From Clarireedia homoeocarpa (lineage: Eukaryota; Ascomycota; Leotiomycetes; Helotiales; Rutstroemiaceae): a DNA stretch of 36,381 nt. Of this stretch, positions 14,113-24,231 are shown one piece after another. The stretch covers positions 1 to 36,381 of the forward strand of contig LNKV01000107.1 of assembly GCA_001465935.1 (NCBI GenBank), read 5' to 3'. How positions within the stretch are numbered: the first letter of the stretch is position 1; each line of letters begins with the position of its first letter. Made by a program: the position numbers and the translations under genes. A model generated the notes under the pieces. That model searched no databases. It was given only the letters and a program-made list of their open reading frames with translations, and was not told the origin of the DNA.

Positions 14113-14479
14113 TGTTGGTACGACCGGGTTCGCGGGCTGGTCGTACACAGAGAATGTGGTATCACGTGGGGAAGCACGAGGGTTACACGTAACACCCGGA
14201 AACACGTGCAAAGCGTGGGTCCAGTGTTATTTATATAAATCGTCTTAATTCTCTAACTATAGGATTGTGCTACGGTCTTTATACCCTTCGTACGAAAGGT
14301 ATTAGCTATCTACATTTGATTATCAGAGTCGATTCTCATTTACCCGCTACACGGGTATTGCATACCTATATTGGAAATACCTCATTTTTCTATGGGTTCC
14401 GGAGTTATAAATGACCCGGAGTTATTTGTGGCCCGGAGCCAAATGCGGCCCGGAGCCATTTGCGGTCATTGTTCACACA
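14113..14479 (+). mobile_element. Solo LTR (367 bp) of a copia-type element, not RIP-mutated
   Basis: An abrupt island of normal GC content in the AT desert. It begins TGTTGG and ends CACACA, the classic copia-style TG...CA termini. It is flanked by the perfect 5-bp duplication CTAAG (14108-14112, 14480-14484). Removing it and one target copy restores the RT reading frame of B. It contains a TATA-like box (TATATAAA, 14232-14239), a perfect 8-bp hairpin stem (GTACGACC 14118-14125, GGTCGTAC 14139-14146), and four 17-bp repeats near its 3' end. Orientation is set by assuming TGTTGG is the 5' end. No internal region or second LTR is present. Confidence 0.92.
14398..14465 (+). repeat. Four tandem 17-bp repeats inside the solo LTR
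   Basis: Units at 14398-14414, 14415-14431, 14432-14448 and 14449-14465 share the core CCGGAG followed by a variable TTAT or CCAA/CCAT tail. The last two units differ at only a couple of positions. Confidence 0.8.
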
Positions 14480-15369
14480 CTAAGAATTCGGATTATCAGA
14501 AACCGATCTTAGAAAAAACTATAACTAGTCTATAATATTTATATTAAGAAGATTACTAGAAAGTTTGATCTTATTAGTAATAAACTTATAAGTACTCTAC
14601 TTCCGATTATAGAATTTAAGAAGAATAAAAATAATATAGTAAGATTAATAATTAAAAAATATCAAGAAAAAGTTAGATCAATTCTATATATTATAATTAT
14701 TTTATATATAGATATTATATTTACTATATTATAATTATCTTACTTCCTTACTAATCTATCAGAAAATTACTTAAGAGTAATAGATTACTATATTAGTTAT
14801 TTATAAAAAATAAGATATCTTATTATTAAATATAATATAAATTACTTATTCTAACTACTTATAATATCAAATATATTATTTACTGATAATAACGAAATAA
14901 AATAATCTTCTTAAAAGTATATAATATTATTATATAATAGACTGATTATCTAGAAAATATCGAAATAAGATATTATAATAATATCTATAACTAAAGTCGA
15001 GCTATTTAGTATAGAAAGAACTATAAAGGAAATTATAATAATAAATAAATTATTAAAGAAACTTGAACTAGTTATATTTAAACTGATTACTATCTATTAT
15101 AATAATATATAAGTAATAAGATTAATTATAAATAAAAATAAGAGAATATCTATTAAGTTTAAGTATATCGATATCTAAAATATATAGTTAAAATAAGAAT
15201 ATTCGAAGAAATTATTTGATATTATTTATTTATCTATAAAGAATATATTTATTAATAGTTTTATTAAGAATCTTATATAATAATAGTTTAAATACTTTTA
15301 TATTTATCTAAACTTACAAGATATAAGAAGCAAGATCGAGAAATTAAATATAATAATCAAGATTTTATA

Positions 15370-18300
15370 AAATACTTTCTAAAAGTTACTTTTTTATTTA
15401 TTATTTCTTTTTATAAATAAAACTTACTAATAATTCAATTTTAAAATATAAAATAGAATAAAGTTAAAATAGATAATCTTTTAAAAAACAACTAATTTAT
15501 TTAATAAAAATCTTTCTTTAAACTAATCTTTTTATAATATCTAGAAATTCAATTTAATATAGTTATCGATATAAATAAATAGTATAAGAAATATAGCTAA
15601 TAGATAGATAATCTTAAACTATTTATATAATAGAATTACTAATTAGTATAAAATAGAGTTAACTTTATAATATTCTTAATTATTTATTTAAAGTATTTTA
15701 AATATTTATTATAAGTTTATATAAAAGGTATTAAATTTAATATATACTTAATTAACTACTTTTAAATTATCTAAATATATTTTAAATACTTTTATTTAAT
15801 TATCTCACTATTATCTAATATTTATTTTATCTTAATATAGAATAATCGTTTAACTTTCTTTTTTGAAAATTTAGATATAATTAATTTCCTGAATACTATT
15901 ATATAAATCTTAATATAACTTATAAATAAACTCGAGATAGTAAAGAAACTTTAAAAGCGAATCGAGTAATTAATATTTCGATATAAAGATTAATATATAG
16001 AAGATTTATATCTATTTAAAAAATTATAAATATCTAGAACTCTCGAATAACTACTTCGAGTATCAAAGCTTTATATATATATTAAAGACTTATAAAATAT
16101 AATATAAAATAAAGTTATAAAGTAATAAGAAGTTTATAAAATTATCTCGAGAACAAGTTAAGAATAACTAGATAATCTAGAATAATATATAAGAGTAATA
16201 ATAAAAAAAATATTTAAAAAAGTATTAATTATACTAATATAAAATATAAAAATTACTCTATTATAAAAAAACCTTTAAAAAGTAATAAAAGAATTAGAAT
16301 AATTAATCTAATTTAGATCTTAAAAATAAATATAACAAGAACTAGATAAAATAAATAGATTATTATTCTTATTATTATTATTCTTATTATTCTCTTTATT
16401 CTCTTTATCTTTATTATCTTCTTAATTATTATCCTCTTTATTAGAAAACTAATTTATAAAACAACTTTCTAAACTATATATTTTAATTAATATTCTAAAA
16501 AACTTTTTTATATCTTTTAAATCTTAAAGATCTAATATTAAATTAATTATAGAAATAATAAAAAGAAATTTACTTTACTAGAATCTTTTAATTTAGATAA
16601 TACTAGTAACTTCTTAGTAACTAGTATTAAAACTTTAAAGATAAAATAATACTTCTTTATTTAATAACTCTAATAACGACTCGACTTCTTAGTATTTATA
16701 TAATTATAATAATATCCTTTATTAAAACTATATAAAATACTCTAAATATAACTAAGATAAAGAATATAATAGCGATTACTATAATTCTAGAAGTTATAAT
16801 AATTCTAAGTATATTTTTAAGAAGTCTTAATATTTTTATTAAATAACTTTAGTAGATTATATAAAGAAGTAATCTAAGTATTAATTAAAGTAACAAATTA
16901 ATTACTAGATAAACCGATTTAATTAGCTTCTATATAAGTTTCTTTATAAAATATATAAAAGTTAAATAAAGAAGTAATTATTCGACTTTTATATTATAGA
17001 GTTTGAAATCGAACTAGAGAAAAAGCTAGATATTATATTAGATATATATTAAATATAGTATTATAAAAGGTTTATAAGTTTAAAAAGTATAAAATCGGAT
17101 AATCTAGTTTATAATATCTATTAAAACTAGATCTAGTTTATAAATCTAATAATAAAAATCTATAAATAAAAATAATATATTTTATAAATATCTAAAGAAA
17201 ACTAATAGAAATCTACAACTAAATAAGATTATAAACTCGAGAATATAGAATTTTATAAAGAGTATAAAATATAGTAAAGTTGTATATTTAAATATTAACT
17301 AGAAATTTATAAGGATTAAATAAAAATAGCGAATATTATAAATTCTAAAATAAAGTAAATAATTATCTATTTTAATTAATAAAAAGAGAATTATCTTTTT
17401 AAAAATTAAAAACTATCTTTAATAAGAAAGATTAATAAAAAGGAGATAAATTTAAAAGATCTTTATATAAAGTAATTAGAGAATATATAGAAGTTCTATT
17501 TAAATAAAGATTAGAAGAAATAATTTATATAAACTAAATTCGAAGAGATAAGATTTGAAAATTAGTTATAAAAATAATTAGTAATTAAAAAGTAAAGAAA
17601 TTAGAAAAGTAAAAAGAATTCGAAACTTACTAGTAATAAAAGATAAGTAATATCTATAATAATAGTATTAATCTTAATCGAAAATACTTGATTTTTATAA
17701 TTAGGAATAAAGAGATTAAAACTAAAAAGATCGAACTTACTATTTATCTAAATAGAAAGAGAAGATTATATATTATTATATTATTAATAAGTTTAATAAG
17801 TAGTTTATCGAGTATATAATTAATTAATCAGAATTATTACTTTATAAATATAATTATAACAAAGTCTATAACTAACTTGATAGAAGTTACTATATTTATC
17901 TTTATTATTATTTTATTTATTTAATAGAGTATAATTATATTTAGATATAGTGAAAATTAGAAGATAAAATAAAATAGAAAGTATAAGTTATAGAAAGAAT
18001 AAATAGAAAGTATTATTATTATTATTGATATTATTATTATATAATATAAATAGAAAAAAGTGATTTAAATATATATATCTTAAAATAATTATTTTAAATC
18101 TTATTACTATAGAAATTTACTAACAACTATATTTAATTAAGATAATAATAATAAAAATAATTACTTAAAATAATCTAATCTAATTAAAACAAATATTTAT
18201 TAAATCAATTATATTTTAACTAATTGATATTAATTAGAATTTCGAAATACTCTATTATTAAATAGTTACTTAAGAGGATTATTAATTTTAATAAATAATA

Positions 18301-18588
18301 TATAATCTATTTAATATAAACTAATAAGATTATCTATTTATTTATTCTCTAAACTTATATAAGAATAAACTCTGATTATCAAATTGATAAGAAATTATAT
18401 AACTAGAAGTAATATAAAAGAAATAAATATTATAATTATTTATATCCGTTATTTAAAATATTTCAAATAATAATTATAATATAATTTTAAATAAATAAAC
18501 TATAAAAGTTAATTATAAATATATTTAATATTTTATTTATTTGAAACTTTCCTTATTCTTTATAATTTAATATTAGAGCTAGAGAGTA
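15370..18588 (+). repeat. Unassigned 3.2 kb between RNase H and 3' LTR of B
   Basis: AT-rich and stop-laden. Up to about 16,541 it is shared with element C (to about 22,262). Beyond that B continues alone. It includes a T/A/C-rich low-complexity run at about 16,361-16,445, seen again in C at about 22,100-22,165. No domain was recognised. Copia elements normally reach the 3' LTR soon after RNase H. Confidence 0.5.
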
Positions 18589-18951
18589 TATTATAGAAAG
18601 ATCTATATAGTATATATAATTATAAAGTAGAACTGATTATTTAATTAAATATATATATAGTTAGTTCTTATAAACTAATCTTTAAAATTATAAAGTTGAG
18701 GTTTATAATTTATATTATAATATTACTAAAGATCGATAATCTTAATATACTATTTAAAACCTTTATTAATATATTATAACCTTTATCTATATTTCCTTTA
18801 TAAATAATAGAATCAAATAGAACTACTCTCTTTAATTTAAGATTCTTACTAATCTTTATAAATAAGACTAAGAATCTTAAGAAAAGGGAGAATCAATCAA
18901 TTATATCTTTATTTTATTATTATATACCTAGTTATTATTTAAACTATAATA
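18589..18951 (+). repeat. 3' LTR of element B (363 bp)
   Basis: Starts TATTATAG and ends CTATAATA, then GATAC, the target duplication shared with 8932-8936. Sequence from 18957 is the interrupted A2 LTR. Confidence 0.9.
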
Positions 18952-18956
18952 GATAC

Positions 18957-19117
18957 TAAATAACTTTAAAATATTGAATTATAGAATTAAAGCTATATAT
19001 AAAAAAAGAGACTTTATATAATTTAAAACTTTAAAGTTTATATAAAATAATACTTTATAAAGAAATATTCTAACTAAACTAATATATTATATATACGATT
19101 TTATATAAATCGTTATA
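18957..19117 (+). repeat. 3' LTR of A2, second piece
   Basis: 161 bp continuing the LTR broken at 8936, ending TCGTTATA, then ATAAT (19118-19122), the A2 target duplication. Confidence 0.88.
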
Positions 19118-19122
19118 ATAAT

Positions 19123-22100
19123 AAATAATAAATTTTTAATAATTTATAACTTTTAAATAATAGTTTATATTTAAATATAAATAATAATAATTAAAATATA
19201 TAATATTTATAAAATTAATTTAAAGATTAAACTAATATTAAAATTAAAATTATATTTAATTAAATTTAAAATATAAATATAAATAATCTTATTATTAATA
19301 AATAAAATATAAAATATTTAATAAATCTATATTATTTATATTATTAATAATTGAAAAAGTTAATAAACTTAAAAATAAAATAAATTATAATTATATTAAT
19401 ATTATTAATATATTCTATAAAAATTATAAAGAAAGTTTAAAAGAAAATATTATTAAATATATATTTTTATAAATTAAAAATATTTTATATAATATTATTT
19501 AATAGTATAAATAAAAAGAGATTAAAACTATTCTAATATAATTAGATATCTTTTAATTAATTAATTTATTAAATAAAAAAGTTTAATTATTTAAAAAATT
19601 AAAATTTATAATCGAAGTTTTAATTAGAAAAGTAAATATAAAATAGAATATATAAAATATTAGTTTTTTTTATATTAATAATTAAATTAAATCTTAATAT
19701 ATAATATTAAATAATAGAAATATCTTTATTTAAAATATAATAAAAAGATTATTAATATATTTATTAAAATAATTATAATTTAATTATTTTTAAAAGATAA
19801 TAAAAAGTTTAATAATTTCTATAATATATTATAATTTAATTATTTAGATATAAATAAAGATAAAAAATAAAATAAATTTATAATATTTTATAATATAATA
19901 ATAATTATTATTATAATTAAATTAAAGAAACTTATAAAAAAGTTATTATAATTATTTAAAATTTATAAAAGTTAAGTAATTAAATTATTTAAATATTATT
20001 AAAACTTTAATATATATTTAATAAGATTAATATTTAAAACTGATTATAATAAAGAGATTAATAATCTTAGAACTTAGAATATATAAAGAGAAATATTAAA
20101 AAGTTTAATAAAAATTAAACTAATTTCTTTTAAATAAATCTTTATATATAAAACCGATTAAAATAAATATATTATAAAATATAAATCGTGATTTATAAAT
20201 AAAAAGTATAATTAAATCAATTTATATTATAATATTTATTTTTGATTCTTTTTATATTATTATAATAATAATTATTAAATTTAATTTTAAAACTAAGTAG
20301 TTTAATATAATAAATATTTTTATAAATATATTATATAATCTAAATAGTAAGTTAATTATATATTATCTATTTAATAGTTATAAAGTAGAAAATATAATTA
20401 TAATTATTAATTATATTTTTTATAATTTATAAAACTTATTAATAATATAGTTTAAAGATTTTATTAAAACTTTAATTAAATTAAAAATAAAGTTATATTT
20501 AAATAAGTTTTATATATTTATTATTAAAAATTATAAAATATTAATACTTTTCTTTATTAATAATATTTAGATTATTTATAATAAGAAATATATTAAAAAA
20601 ACTAAAAGAATTATTAATAAGATCTAATTTATATATAAACTATATAAAATAAATAATNNNNNNNNNNNNNNNNNNNNNNNNNNNNNNNNNNNNNNNNNNN
20701 NNNNNNNNNNNNNNNNNNNNNNNNNNNNNNNNNNNNNNNNNNNNNNNNNNNNNNNNNNNNNNNNNNNNNNNNNNNNNNNNNNNNNNNNNNNNNNNNNNNN
20801 NNNNNNNNNNNNNNNNNNNNNNNNNNNNNNNNNNNNNNNNNNNNNNNNNNNNNNNNNNNNNNNNNNNNNNNNNNNNNNNNNNNNNNNNNNNNNNNNNNNN
20901 NNNNNNNNNNNNNNNNNNNNNNNNNNNNNNNNNTTATAATATTAAATATATTATTTACTAATAATAATAAAATAAAATAATCTTTTTAGAAATATATAAT
21001 ATTATTATATAATAAACTGATTATCTAGAAAATATTAAAATAAAATACTATAATAATATCTATAATTGAAACTAAATTATTTAATATAGAAAGAATTATA
21101 AAGGAAACTATAATAATAAATAGGTTATTAAAGAAACTCGAACTAACTATATTTAAACCGATTATTATTTATTATAATAATATATAAATAATAAGATTAG
21201 TTATAAATAAAAATAAAAGAATATTAATTAAATTTAAATATATTGATATTTAAAATATATAATTAAAATAAAAATATTTATAAATTTAATTTAATATAGT
21301 TATTAATAAAGATTAATAATATAAGAAATATTATTAATAAATAAATAATTTTAAGTAATTTAAATAATAAAATTATTAATTAGTATAAAATAAAGATAAT
21401 TTTATAATATCTTTAATTATTTATTTAAAATATTTAAAGTATTTTTTATAAGTTTATATAAAAAGTTTTTAAACTTAATATATATTTAATTAACTACTTT
21501 TAAATTATTTAAATAAATTTTAAATATTTTTATTTAGTTATCTTATTATTATTTAATATTTACTTTATTTTAATATAAAATAATTATTTAATTTCTTTTT
21601 TAAAAAATCTAAATATAATTAACTTTTTAAATACTATTATATAAATCTTATAATAATTAATTAATAAACTTGAAATAATAAAGAAATTCTAAAAATAAAT
21701 TAAATAATTAATATTTTAATATAAAAGTTATTATATAAAAGATTTATATTTATTTAAAAGATTTTAATTATTTAAAGTTTTTAAATAATTATTATAAATA
21801 TTAGAGTTTTATATATATATTAAAGATTTATAAAATATAATATAAAATAATATTATAAAATAATAAAGAGTTTATAATATTATCTTAAAAATAAATTAAA
21901 AATAATTAAATAATTTAGAACGATATATAAAAATAATAATAAAAAGATTATTTAAAAAAATATTAATTATTTTAATTTAAAATATAAAAGTTACTTTATT
22001 ATAAAAAGACTTTTAAAAAATAATAAAAAAATTAAAATAATTAATCTAATTTAAATTTTATAAATAAATATAATAAGAAATAAATAAAATAAATAAATTA

Positions 22101-22262
22101 TTATTCTTATTAATATTATCTTTATTATTTTTTTTATTATTATTATCTTTCTAATTATTATCTTTTTTATTAAAAAATTAATTTATAAAATAATTCTTTA
22201 AATTATATATTTTAATTAATATTTTAAAAAACTTTTTTATATTTTTTAAATTCTAAAAATTA
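19123..22262 (+). mobile_element. Element C, right fragment: copia RT/RNase H remains
   Basis: Collinear with element B from about 12,497 to 16,541, in the same orientation. It covers the RT region (about 20,100 to the gap, resuming at 20,934) and RNase H (to about 21,280). It has fewer cytosines than B and small deletions, for example about 16 bp in the RT block near 20,200. Similarity fades at about 22,262. No 3' LTR matching B or the 4554 relic was seen, so the element looks truncated or has an unrecognised LTR. Confidence 0.75.
20658..20933. other. Assembly gap (276 N)
   Basis: A run of N inside the RT of element C. The equivalent stretch of B is 14096-14858, or about 391 bp once the solo LTR and its extra target copy are removed. 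The true gap is thus probably near 390 bp rather than 276, unless C carries its own insertion or deletion. Confidence 0.95.
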
Positions 22263-22560
22263 TAATTAATAAATTAAAATTTTTTAATTATTTTTTTAAT
22301 ATATATATTAATATTTTTAAGAAAATTAAAGTCTAATTAATTAAAAAATATATAATTTAAAATATTTAGAATTATATAATATAAAGATTTACGTTTTAAT
22401 TATAAAATAAAAAAATAAATATTAGAAGTATTTTTTAAATTAAATAAACTATTATTATTTGAAGTAATAATATTATATATCTTAAACTCTTTTTCCTTAA
22501 AACAATCTTTATTTAGATTATATTCAAAGCTAGCAAGTTTCTCTTCTTTTTATATTTAAC
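22263..22560. repeat. AT-rich edge between element C and the gene island
   Basis: RIP-like sequence not matched to A or B. Composition changes to normal within a few tens of bases around 22,540-22,600. Confidence 0.6.
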
Positions 22561-22701
22561 GAATTATACTGACTATATATTCGCTCAGTAGTAATCATTC
22601 CATCGAGACGACAAACACGTCAAGGGACTAAAACGGCTTTGGAGATAGATGAGAATACTATTGAGTATAATACAAAAGCCCGACGAGGAACCTTAAACAC
22701 C

Positions 22702-23721
22702 TCAACAATTGTCAACCTGATAAAGAAAAGCACCTTTCGACAAGTCAATCGAACCGTTCGTGTAGCCATTGCTAGTCACGAAGAAGCTCTTCTTTAGGAG
22801 GTCGACTGATCGCACCCCAAACTGCACACTGGTCGGGGCTGTGCCACTGAAGTTGGCTATGTCTTGGATGGCGATCGGTTCACTGGCAGTAGAAGCACCC
22901 GGTAAGTAAACGACCTCGCCAAAATGGCTGGCGACAAATGCATTTCCGTAGGTATCGAGAGTGAAATCATCTGGTTGGAAGTCCGTTTGCGTAGCCAGCA
23001 GCACCGCTGGGCTCGTGGCGTGGCCGGTGTTCTTATCGATGCCAATCCTGTAGAAGGAGTTTGTGAAGGTGTTGGTGTAAAAGAGGCTGTTGCCGTAGAG
23101 CTGGATGCCGTTGATAGCGTCGGCGGTGAGCGGTGCGGCCATGGTAGTGTCGTTGATGGCTAGGTTAATGGACCCAGTGTTGACGTTGAAGCTCCAGACG
23201 ACACCATTCCAGGTGTCTCCCAACAGTATAATTCCTCTGTCGTTGTTCAGCACTGTGATGCCATCGGCGAAGCCGACATTGGGGATATCGGCCACCTTGG
23301 TGACTTTGCCCGCGCCGCTGGCGGTGGGCTTGGTCAGATCGACCTTCCAGATAGACGAGGTGAAAAGGGTAAGCGCCGGTGGCGACAGTGACAAGTTATT
23401 CGTACCCACGTAGAAGACATTGTTCTGCAGTTCGACGATACCGGCAACACTTTGTGTTCCTGGGAAGGTTGCTACCAGAATAGGATCGTGAGACTTGTCG
23501 GGCGCGACGAGATAAACTTCTGGGGCTGTGAGGAGGGTCACGAGAATGTCTCCCTCACAGCGTCGGATATGCTGATTCTCCAAAGCAGTGCCAGGAGGGA
23601 ATTGGTGGATTATTATTGGCGCAGAACATTCAGGTAGGGATTGCGGTGTCGAGGGTAGAGTTGCGGCTGATGATTGGAGAATGACAAAGGCCAATAGGAT
23701 GCATCTTACGAGATGGTGCAT
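22702..23721 (-). CDS. Secreted SMP-30/gluconolactonase-like beta-propeller protein
   Basis: An uninterrupted frame of 339 codons ends TGA at 22702-22704. I start at the Met at 23721 because it opens a clear signal peptide (MHHLVRCILLAFVILQSSAA). An upstream in-frame Met at 23775 would add 18 residues ahead of it. The mature protein repeats hydrophobic strands around GI.ELQNNVFYVGTN, FADGITVL, DAINGIQL and PDDFTLDTYG. These are typical of fungal SMP-30/strictosidine-synthase-like six-bladed propellers, a family including lactonases and related hydrolases. Several N-x-S/T sites (NNLS, NDTT, NFSG, NGS) fit secretion. No intron is needed. The substrate cannot be read from sequence. It lies nearest the RIP block, is transcribed in the same direction as the dehydrogenase upstream, and may be a lactone- or ester-opening partner of the island enzymes. 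Confidence 0.85.
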   Translation of the reverse strand: MHHLVRCILLAFVILQSSAATLPSTPQSLPECSAPIIIHQFPPGTALENQHIRRCEGDILVTLLTAPEVYLVAPDKSHDPILVATFPGTQSVAGIVELQNNVFYVGTNNLSLSPPALTLFTSSIWKVDLTKPTASGAGKVTKVADIPNVGFADGITVLNNDRGIILLGDTWNGVVWSFNVNTGSINLAINDTTMAAPLTADAINGIQLYGNSLFYTNTFTNSFYRIGIDKNTGHATSPAVLLATQTDFQPDDFTLDTYGNAFVASHFGEVVYLPGASTASEPIAIQDIANFSGTAPTSVQFGVRSVDLLKKSFFVTSNGYTNGSIDLSKGAFLYQVDNC

Positions 23722-24231
23722 CGTGCCACATGGGAGGGAGGGTTCTTGGTTGCACAAAAGAGATGAAGAGCACATGGCAATCGAGCATCAAGAGCGTCTC
23801 GGGTGTTTTAAAGTAATTATAGAAGCTGCAGTGTCTGCCAATTGTTCATAGGATATGCGGGGCGTTCGCTTTGGGCATGGTTCATATTTCTCTGAATCCT
23901 TCAGGACTTGGATATATTGATCGCATAACCACAACCAAAGGATTATCCAGGGGAAAGTACTTGACTTCTGGCTAACTACTATGGGATTCTCTAGATAATA
24001 TTTCCGCCAGGTCAGTGCGTTCACTCTTTGCAGCAATTCACATATGTTAATATTGGCTAATGTTGTCTCATTGCTCCGGCCGAACTGAAATGCCCATTTA
24101 TTCGCACTAGTACCATTCAATAATTTGGAGAGCCACCGTCAGAAACTCTATTAAAAAAACCCAGCTCCACGCAGAAGTATTTCAAGAGTCCATCACAAAA
24201 CCTCCACCTCCAACAACATCGTCAACATCGT
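23722..24231. promoter_or_regulatory. Spacer between propeller gene start and dehydrogenase stop
   Basis: 510 bp of normal composition that should contain the dehydrogenase terminator and the propeller gene promoter. A 110-codon minus-strand open frame (23788-24120) has no family resemblance and is taken as chance. No repeat was seen. Confidence 0.5.

Larger units (their letters stand above)
13530..15370 (+). pseudogene. Decayed copia reverse transcriptase and RNase H of B
   Basis: A single frame, broken only by TAA/TAG stops and by the solo LTR, reads through the known copia RT blocks. These are K-stop-IF...KYRSRLIIRGDL (KARLVARG block, from about 13,551), FDLETK-stop-FDI..NTF (about 13,710-13,760), YNLQD near 13,860, and FIDN at 13,991-14,002 in place of the catalytic FVDD. 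FLxIR straddles the solo-LTR insertion. Downstream come FLTNLSENYL (about 14,750) and KYIDI (15,161-15,175), typical of the RT-RNase H part of Ty1/copia. Stops fall where Trp or Gln codons are expected, and Asp appears as Asn at FIDN, both consistent with RIP. The protein cannot be functional. Confidence 0.85.
8937..18951 (+). mobile_element. Element B: 10 kb Ty1/copia retrotransposon, RIP-inactivated
   Basis: Two 363-bp direct repeats (8937-9299, 18589-18951) start TATTATAG and end CTATAATA or its decayed form. GATAC flanks both ends (8932-8936, 18952-18956). The purine-rich GAGCTAGAGAGTA before the 3' LTR fits a polypurine tract and plus orientation. Reading through premature stops, the interior shows an integrase-to-RT linker near 12,203-12,275 (YRIW...FNEN), a copia reverse transcriptase from about 13,530, and RNase H with a KYIDI motif at 15,161-15,175. 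Without the solo LTR inside it, the element would be about 9.6 kb, long for copia. The 3.2 kb between RNase H and the 3' LTR is unexplained. Confidence 0.9.
7016..19117 (+). mobile_element. Element A2: family-A LTR element split by element B
   Basis: A2 is an inverted second copy of A1. Its 5' LTR is 7016-7202 (187 bp) and its interior is 7203-8910. Its 3' LTR is in two pieces, 8911-8936 (26 bp) and 18957-19117 (161 bp), which together make exactly 187 bp. The 10 kb in between is element B plus one target copy. The flanks are ATAAT on both sides (7011-7015, 19118-19122). A purine-rich stretch shortly upstream of the 3' LTR (around 8890-8900) supports plus orientation. Confidence 0.9.

Noticed and set aside
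16361..16445. Low-complexity T/A/C run as a telomere or true microsatellite
   Set aside because: Impure, shared with element C at the matching position, and so part of the retrotransposon interior.
1..22560. Mitochondrial DNA or a centromere as explanation of the AT-rich block
   Set aside because: No mitochondrial genes are legible. LTR pairs, target duplications and copia motifs identify RIP-mutated retrotransposons. A centromeric location cannot be excluded but nothing here shows it.
23788..24120. 110-codon minus-strand open frame between the propeller and SDR genes
   Set aside because: No recognisable domain, no intron or start context, and it fills the expected promoter of the propeller gene.
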